Shown: piece by piece, positions 6,148-10,083 of the stretch
Layout of the letters: each line of letters opens with the position of its first letter
Numbering within the stretch: position 1 is the stretch's first letter
From: Candidatus Bathyarchaeota archaeon
GTDB lineage: Archaea > Thermoproteota > Bathyarchaeia > TCS64
Direction: 5' to 3'
Length of the DNA stretch: 10,083 nt
Assembly: GCA_030691555.1 (NCBI GenBank)
Contig: JAUYEB010000258.1
Coordinates: 1-10,083 of the forward strand
Position numbers and translations under genes: made by a program
The notes under the pieces: generated by a model
The model's input: only the letters and a program-made list of their open reading frames with translations
Databases searched by the model: none
Told to the model about the DNA's origin: nothing

Positions 6148-6921
6148 ATGCCGAGCACCGACACCAAAGCAATCCTCAACGACGCCCTCAGGCTAGTCGA
6201 GGAGGCGAAGAGGAGGGGGATCCCCTTGAGGCTCACCGGTGGCGCGGCGGTAGAATATCACAACCACACCGATCGACTCGGTGTTCCAGAGCTAGAAACA
6301 AACGGATTGAAGGACGTCGACATGGTGACCTACAGGTCAAACAGGGTCGAGGTGAACAACCTATTCACCGAAGCAGGCTACATCGCCGACCGATACGTTA
6401 TGGCGTACTTCGGTGAGGAACGCTTCCTCTTCCACCACCCGGAGAACAAATACACCGTGGATCTCTTCTTCGAAAACCTCCGCTTCAACCACACTATTAA
6501 CCTCCGACCGGAAAGAGCACCGGCGAGGATCGAGCTAGACTACCCGACCTTAACCATCGCCGACCTAATGCTATCCAAACTACAGATACACAACCCGGAG
6601 GAGAAGGACGTGAGAGATCTCCGAGTGCTAATCCTCGAACACCCCCTCTCTGACGTTGACGCACCTGAATCAATAGACGTCTCAAGGATAGCATCCGTCC
6701 TATCCGACGACTGGGGCTTCTGGTTCGACGCGAAATCGAATCTAGCCAGACTCGAGAGAGACCCCACAACCGAAACAAACATGCTCGTAGAGCTAAGAGA
6801 CAAGGTCGAGAAAATAATCTCCAGAATCGACTCCGAACCGAAGTCGAGGAACTGGGAGAAGAGGAAACTCGTTGGAACCCGGAAAAAATGGTGGGACGAA
6901 GTCGAGGAACTCGTAAGATAA
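6148..6921 (+). CDS. Nucleotidyltransferase-fold protein (AbiEii/MenA-like)
   Basis: Residue numbers are from ATG 6148 (257 residues). The core of a polymerase-beta-like nucleotidyltransferase is visible: RLTGGAAVEY with the paired glycines at 31-32, KDVDM with Asp56 and Asp58, and YTVDLFF with Asp105 as the third carboxylate. The later DLMLSKLQIHNPEEKDVRDL (about 139-158) is typical of the AbiEii/MenA group, where a Lys and a KDxxDL stretch pack on the active site. Relatives include toxin or abortive-infection enzymes that modify tRNA, and uncharacterised stand-alone proteins. No antitoxin gene is adjacent; it follows a permease instead, so a toxin role is not supported. The C-terminal ~80 residues are helical and highly charged. 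A TTG at 6139, one base after the permease stop, is an alternative start. ATG 6148 is preferred because GGTTGA (6137-6142) could act as its ribosome site. Confidence 0.7.
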   Translation: MPSTDTKAILNDALRLVEEAKRRGIPLRLTGGAAVEYHNHTDRLGVPELETNGLKDVDMVTYRSNRVEVNNLFTEAGYIADRYVMAYFGEERFLFHHPENKYTVDLFFENLRFNHTINLRPERAPARIELDYPTLTIADLMLSKLQIHNPEEKDVRDLRVLILEHPLSDVDAPESIDVSRIASVLSDDWGFWFDAKSNLARLERDPTTETNMLVELRDKVEKIISRIDSEPKSRNWEKRKLVGTRKKWWDEVEELVR

Positions 6922-6931
6922 AGACGAACCG

Positions 6932-6948
6932 CTATAAGCAGCTTATAG
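6932..6948. promoter_or_regulatory. Inverted repeat operator before thiR
   Basis: CTATAAG-CAG-CTTATAG is a perfect 7-3-7 inverted repeat ending 18 bases before ATG 6967. Its core TATAAG-N3-CTTATA is identical in arms and spacing to the site at 4468-4482. GCTATAAGC also lies about 30 bases before the start codon, so the operator overlaps the probable TATA box, a layout that suits autorepression. ThiR as the binder is inferred from position. Confidence 0.6.
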
Positions 6949-6966
6949 AATCGTTTATTGAACGCC

Positions 6967-7980
6967 ATGGAAGGGCCGGAGAAATCTAGGAGGTCCCCAC
7001 ACGACGAGGTGAGGTTGAAGCTACCCTGTGAGATCGTCACGGAGCAGCTGCTTCCGCTCATGAGAAAAGCCCTCGTTGAGGAACTGGTCGTTAACCGCGG
7101 GGTCAGTCAGCTGCAGGCCGCAAAGATCGTCGGCGTAACCCAGCCCGCGGTCTCCAGCTACCTACACAGCCAACCACGGACCAGAGAAGAGCTCAGGGGA
7201 GTCACCAAGATAGAGGCGCTCGCCAAGAACCTGTCAGAGGACTGGATGAGCGGCAGGCTGAGTGAAACAGACGCCATCAGAAGAGTCTGTGGGTTATGCA
7301 TAGAGCTGAGGACCTACGGACCGATCTGCGCCATCCACCATGACGGCTACGAGGAGCTGCCAATCAATTGCGCCGTCTGCATCGACGACCTCTCGAATTT
7401 CAAGCAGAGATCCCGCGAAGACGCGGAGATAATAGATGGTGTGAGGCAGGCAGTCAGTCTAATAGACAGATGCAGGGAACTCGCCTCACTGATACCAGAA
7501 ATCGGCATGAACATCACATACGGCAAACCCGAGGCAGACACCGTCAACGACGTCGTGGGGATACCGGGCAGGATACACCCGATAGGCGGGTACCCGCGAT
7601 CCTCCAGACCACCCGAGTTCGGCGGGTCATCACACGTGGCCCGGGCAACACTCACCATGATGCACCTCGAGCCCACCCTACGATCCTCGCTGAGCCTCAA
7701 GTACGACACTGAAGCCATCAAGATCTGTGAAGAGCTTGGACTCGTCGTCTCCCACTTCGACAGGAGAGACGAGCCGCCAGACGTGAGATCTACCGAGGGA
7801 GAGACAATACCCTGGGGAATCAGGAAAGCACACTCAACCATGAAAGAACCACCGACCGTGATCTACGATCTCGGAGGCATCGGTAAGGAGCCAATGATCT
7901 TCCTCTTCGGTACAAACCCCATCGAAGTGGCTCAGAAAGCCGTTGAGATCGCAAGACGCTATTCAAAGCGGGCTAATTAA
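6967..7980 (+). CDS. thiR: ThiR: HTH repressor with ThiN-like sensor domain
   Basis: Numbering is from an upstream in-frame TTG at 6958; ATG 6967 is the likelier start. Residues 38-72 form a helix-turn-helix (VSQLQAAKIVGVTQPAVSSY). Residues 111-141 hold a Cys cluster, C-x2-C (111, 114), Cys124, and C-x2-C (138, 141), with a nearby His pair, probably structural. Residues 180-335 are a ThiN domain: EIGMNITYGKPEADTVNDVV, IPGRI, HVARATL, SHFDRRDEP, EGETIPWGI and VIYDLGGIGKEPM. ThiN alone makes thiamine phosphate; fused to an HTH it is the archaeal ThiR regulator, which senses thiamine phosphates and controls thiamine genes. The gene sits just upstream of the riboswitch-thiW-thiD group. An inverted repeat over its own promoter suggests autoregulation. 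Residual synthase activity cannot be ruled out but is unlikely. Confidence 0.9.
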   Translation: MEGPEKSRRSPHDEVRLKLPCEIVTEQLLPLMRKALVEELVVNRGVSQLQAAKIVGVTQPAVSSYLHSQPRTREELRGVTKIEALAKNLSEDWMSGRLSETDAIRRVCGLCIELRTYGPICAIHHDGYEELPINCAVCIDDLSNFKQRSREDAEIIDGVRQAVSLIDRCRELASLIPEIGMNITYGKPEADTVNDVVGIPGRIHPIGGYPRSSRPPEFGGSSHVARATLTMMHLEPTLRSSLSLKYDTEAIKICEELGLVVSHFDRRDEPPDVRSTEGETIPWGIRKAHSTMKEPPTVIYDLGGIGKEPMIFLFGTNPIEVAQKAVEIARRYSKRAN

Positions 7981-8010
7981 CCAAGCCCCCCAATTCACTC
8001 CTCAGTAATT

Positions 8011-8018
8011 CTTATCTA
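8011..8018 (+). promoter_or_regulatory. TATA-like box for the thiW transcript
   Basis: CTTATCTA lies between thiR and the TPP riboswitch. An archaeal start about 25 bases downstream would fall near 8040, directly at the first base of the riboswitch P2 helix. The match is imperfect, and the spacing argument is the main support. Confidence 0.35.
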
Positions 8019-8041
8019 ATGCCACGCGGGGTTCAGAGTGG

Positions 8042-8126
8042 AAGGGGAGCTGGGAATCATCCCGGCTGAGAGGACGGCAAACGTCGACCCTTAGAACCTG
8101 ATCCGGATAATACCGGCGGAGGAAAG
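8042..8126 (+). promoter_or_regulatory. TPP riboswitch (THI element)
   Basis: Conserved TPP aptamer parts appear in order. P2 is AAGGG (8042-8046) with CCCTT (8088-8092). P3 is AGCTGGGA (8048-8055), loop ATCA, TCCCGGCT (8060-8067). The invariant CTGAGAG is at 8066-8072, followed by an extra small hairpin GACG-GCAAA-CGTC (8073-8085). GAACCTGATC is at 8094-8103, P5 is CCGG-ATAATA-CCGG (8103-8116), and GCGGAGGAAAG follows to 8126. P4 pairs CCT (8097-8099) with AGG (8120-8122). GGAGG (8118-8122) is also the Shine-Dalgarno sequence for the ATG at 8131, eight bases away, so ligand-stabilised P4 would hide the ribosome site. A clear P1 helix is not visible 5' of 8042, perhaps because the transcript begins there. 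The element senses thiamine pyrophosphate and should turn thiW off. Confidence 0.93.
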
Positions 8127-8130
8127 AAGA

Positions 8131-8715
8131 ATGGGAAACAGATCGAACCTAATCGGCAGGAAGTCGCAGCTTCTCAACGTTTTGATCACCCTAGTGAAAG
8201 AGCCAACCGCAAATGCGGGGCCAAAACAAACCGCCACTCGGAAGCTGGCACTCGCCGCGGTTCTTACGGCGCTAAGCGTTGTCCTGGGATCGCTAAGTAT
8301 CCCAATAGGGATGACGAAGGTGGCCCCATCACAGCACATGATAAACGCAATAGCCGGTGTGTTTCTCGGTCCATGGTACGCCGTCGTTATGGCGATCATG
8401 ACCGCAACCATCCGAGTTGGCCTCGGAGTCGGCACCATCTACGCGTACCCTGGCAGCATATTCGGCGGACTGATCGTCGGGCTCGTCTACAGATACGTCA
8501 AGAAGACGGACTACGCCGCGTTAACGGAGCCACTCGGAACTGTAGTAATAGGAGCCACACTAAGCGCCTTAGTGGTGTCGCCCCTCATAGGGGGATCCGC
8601 AACACTCTACTTCTTCTGGCTGGCCTTCGCAGCCAGCTGCATCCCGGGCTCGATACTGGGCCTCGTGATCATAAAGTTGCTGAGAAGATCGGGCCTTGAC
8701 AAGTACTTCGTTTGA
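8131..8715 (+). CDS. thiW: ThiW, S component of a thiamine-precursor transporter
   Basis: A 194-residue membrane protein of the ThiW family. Its first ~35 residues are polar and longer than in bacterial ThiW. Then follow about five to six hydrophobic segments with the family stretches LGSLSIPIG, KVAPSQHMINAIAGVFLGPW, TATIRVGLGVGTIYAYPGS and FGGLIVGLVYR (about 52-121). ThiW is an energy-coupling-factor S component thought to bind a thiamine precursor, proposed to be the thiazole moiety. No EcfA or EcfT genes lie nearby, so it would share a module encoded elsewhere or work with the NTPase that overlaps its end. The start at 8131 is set by a strong GGAGG eight bases upstream, inside the riboswitch. 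The last 20 bases overlap the next gene. Confidence 0.9.
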   Translation: MGNRSNLIGRKSQLLNVLITLVKEPTANAGPKQTATRKLALAAVLTALSVVLGSLSIPIGMTKVAPSQHMINAIAGVFLGPWYAVVMAIMTATIRVGLGVGTIYAYPGSIFGGLIVGLVYRYVKKTDYAALTEPLGTVVIGATLSALVVSPLIGGSATLYFFWLAFAASCIPGSILGLVIIKLLRRSGLDKYFV

Positions 8716-9253
8716 CACCGTCTGTGGGAGACGCATCCTGATCACGGGCGAGGTCGGCTCCGGGAAGACCACGCTCATGAGGAAGCTCCTCAACGAGGCA
8801 CTCGAAGGAGGAAAAGAGGAGATCACCCTGATAGACATGGCCCCCGAGAGGATCTCGACCGAAAACGGATCAATCGGAGGCAGACTGCTGGAGAACCCAG
8901 TCACGAGGGTCCGACAGCTGACCCCATCCGAGTTAAAGGCCCCGCGCCTAACGGCGAAGACACCAGAGGAACTGATAACAATAGCTGACTCGAACAGGGC
9001 CAAGATAGAAAAGGTACTGGAAACGTTCATCAAAGCACCCACCAAAGTGCTGTTCATAAACGACGCCTCCATGTACCTGCAGAGAGGGGAGCTGGACACT
9101 CTCCTCGCGGCAATCTCCAAGGCTGAAACAGTTGTTGTAAACGCTTACCTCGGTGAGAGGCTCAAAAACGACCTGGGAACAGGCCTATCAAAACGTGAGA
9201 GGGAACAGGTGCTGAGCCTCGGAGAGAAGATGGATGACGTGGTTCGACTATGA
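8696..9253 (+). CDS. Small P-loop NTPase coupled to thiW
   Basis: The frame begins with TTG at 8696, inside the end of thiW; no later in-frame ATG precedes the Walker A motif, so the overlap seems genuine and suggests translational coupling. The 185-residue protein has Walker A GEVGSGKTT (18-26) and a Walker B-like VLFIND (118-123) after a beta strand. A LIDMAPE strand at 45-51 comes next to a Gly-rich turn. There is no ABC signature (LSGGQ), Q-loop or H-switch, so it is not an EcfA ATPase. The fold resembles small KAP/AAA-like or MobB-type P-loop proteins, but I do not recognise a named family. Its place between thiW and thiD suggests a role in uptake or salvage of a thiamine precursor, for example energising or regulating ThiW, or as a kinase. 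This is inference. Confidence 0.75.
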   Translation: MTSTSFDTVCGRRILITGEVGSGKTTLMRKLLNEALEGGKEEITLIDMAPERISTENGSIGGRLLENPVTRVRQLTPSELKAPRLTAKTPEELITIADSNRAKIEKVLETFIKAPTKVLFINDASMYLQRGELDTLLAAISKAETVVVNAYLGERLKNDLGTGLSKREREQVLSLGEKMDDVVRL

Positions 9254-9258
9254 CGAAC

Positions 9259-9266
9259 TATAAATT
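9259..9266 (+). promoter_or_regulatory. TATA-like box for thiD
   Basis: TATAAATT starts five bases after the NTPase stop codon. Transcription would begin near 9288, giving a leader of about 44 bases before the ATG at 9332. thiD may therefore have its own promoter as well as read-through from thiW. Confidence 0.4.
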
Positions 9267-9297
9267 ACGCCACCGAGCAGCCAAGGTATTAAGGAAC

Positions 9298-9312
9298 GGC
9301 GGTATACCCGCC
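9298..9312 (+). repeat. Hairpin in the thiD leader
   Basis: GGCGG-TATAC-CCGCC forms a 5-base GC stem with a 5-base loop; its centre also contains the palindrome GGTATACC. It lies 19 bases before the thiD ATG and just ahead of the GAGG (9319-9322) that probably binds the ribosome. It could be an operator or modulate translation; it is too short to be a riboswitch. Confidence 0.35.
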
Positions 9313-9331
9313 ACAAAGAGGATGTGAAGCC

Positions 9332-10083
9332 ATGAGAAAAGTATACAGATGTCTGACGATCGCCGGCTCGGATTCGAGCGGCGGCGCCGGGATACAGGAA
9401 GACCTCAAGACCATGATGGCCCTTGGGGTTCACGGAATGTCAGCGATCACCTCGGTGACCGCCCAGAACACCGTCGAGGTGAGGTCGGTTTACGACCTAC
9501 CAATCGACTCGATCAAGGCCCAGATCAGGGCGGTCGTGGACGACATCGGCGTGGACGCCGTCAAGACGGGCATGCTTCACACCTCTGAGATAATCGGGGT
9601 AGTCGCCGATGAACTAGAGGGACTCCAGTGCCCCATCGTGGTGGACCCCGTGATGATCTCGAAGAGCAGCACCCCACTACTACTACCCGAGGCGAAGGAG
9701 ACGCTCATCAAGAGGATCTTCCCACTCGCAACGGTTGTGACTCCGAACGCCATGGAGGCTGAGGCCATCTCCGGTGTAAGGGTCGCGACCATAGAGGACG
9801 GGAAGAGAGCCGCCGAGAAAATCGCGTCCATGGGCCCGAAGTCGGTGCTCGTGAAGGGCGGCCACATATTCGAGACCGACAAGGCAGTCGACATCCTCCT
9901 CCACAACGGGGAATTCACCCTCCTCGTAGGAGAAAGGTATCAAACGAAGGACACACACGGGACAGGATGCAGCTTCGCCTCGGCGATCGCGGCGGGGCTC
10001 GCAAAAGGCAAGACTATAACCGAATCCGCCTCAGAAGCAAAGGACTTCGTCAACACATCGATAAAATTCGGACTTAGAATCGG
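9332..10083 (+). CDS. thiD: ThiD, hydroxymethylpyrimidine (phosphate) kinase, 5' part
   Basis: The frame is open to the right edge of the window, so the C-terminus is missing after residue 250. It starts at ATG 9332, preceded by GAGG nine bases away. ThiD phosphorylates 4-amino-5-hydroxymethyl-2-methylpyrimidine and its monophosphate to the diphosphate used in thiamine synthesis. Ribokinase-superfamily motifs are clear: AGSDSSGGAGIQEDLK (11-26) for substrate binding, VKTGML (77-82), VVDPVMIS (103-110), VTPNAMEAEAI (136-146) and KDTHGTGCSFASAIA (206-220) with the catalytic anion-hole GTGC. Bacterial ThiD is about 266 residues, so this one is nearly complete. In many archaea ThiD continues into a ThiN domain of about 170 residues; whether that is so here lies beyond the window. 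Confidence 0.95.
   Translation, partial: MRKVYRCLTIAGSDSSGGAGIQEDLKTMMALGVHGMSAITSVTAQNTVEVRSVYDLPIDSIKAQIRAVVDDIGVDAVKTGMLHTSEIIGVVADELEGLQCPIVVDPVMISKSSTPLLLPEAKETLIKRIFPLATVVTPNAMEAEAISGVRVATIEDGKRAAEKIASMGPKSVLVKGGHIFETDKAVDILLHNGEFTLLVGERYQTKDTHGTGCSFASAIAAGLAKGKTITESASEAKDFVNTSIKFGLRI

Noticed and set aside
6540..7061. 173-codon minus-strand frame
   Set aside because: Ser-rich antisense shadow across the nucleotidyltransferase and the thiR start; no motifs.
8569..9120. 183-codon minus-strand frame
   Set aside because: Antisense shadow of the P-loop NTPase, whose Walker motifs are clear on the plus strand.

Overview
This window looks archaeal. Evidence: TATA-like boxes sit about 25-28 bases upstream of several start codons (nearly leaderless transcripts). 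A ThiN-domain repressor of the archaeal ThiR type is present, as is a Spo11/topoisomerase VI-A-like protein. Codon use favours AGG/AGA and ATA. ThiW together with a TPP riboswitch and ThiR would fit a thermoplasmatal or nitrososphaerial/thermoproteotal archaeon, but the sequence alone does not settle the lineage.

Layout. Bases 1-479 hold the 3' part of a secreted ice-binding-like (DUF3494) protein. Bases 484-1439 are an insertion-sequence graveyard: a transposase that lost its catalytic core, a TnpB fragment, and possibly the tail of an interrupted gene. Bases 1555-2838 carry a small Spo11/Topo VI-A-like (Mini-A-like) protein followed in the same frame by a second coding stretch with no standard start for its first 80 codons. 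Bases 2839-3503 have no convincing intact gene but hold iteron-like TGTTTCC repeats, perfect palindromes and a 20-base direct repeat. Together, 484-3503 reads as a decayed mobile element.

The right two thirds is an ordered chromosomal region. A metallophosphoesterase (minus strand) diverges from an APC-superfamily permease, which is tightly followed by a nucleotidyltransferase-fold protein. Then come thiR, a TPP riboswitch, thiW (membrane S component for a thiamine precursor), a small non-ABC P-loop NTPase overlapping thiW, and thiD (open at the window end).

How they may work together: thiW brings in a precursor and ThiD phosphorylates the pyrimidine moiety. The riboswitch appears to control thiW translation because its P4 helix contains the Shine-Dalgarno sequence. 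ThiR probably controls transcription. The same inverted repeat, TATAAG-N3-CTTATA, lies in front of both thiR and the permease, which suggests (inference) that the permease/nucleotidyltransferase pair belongs to the ThiR regulon and that the permease may carry thiamine or a precursor.
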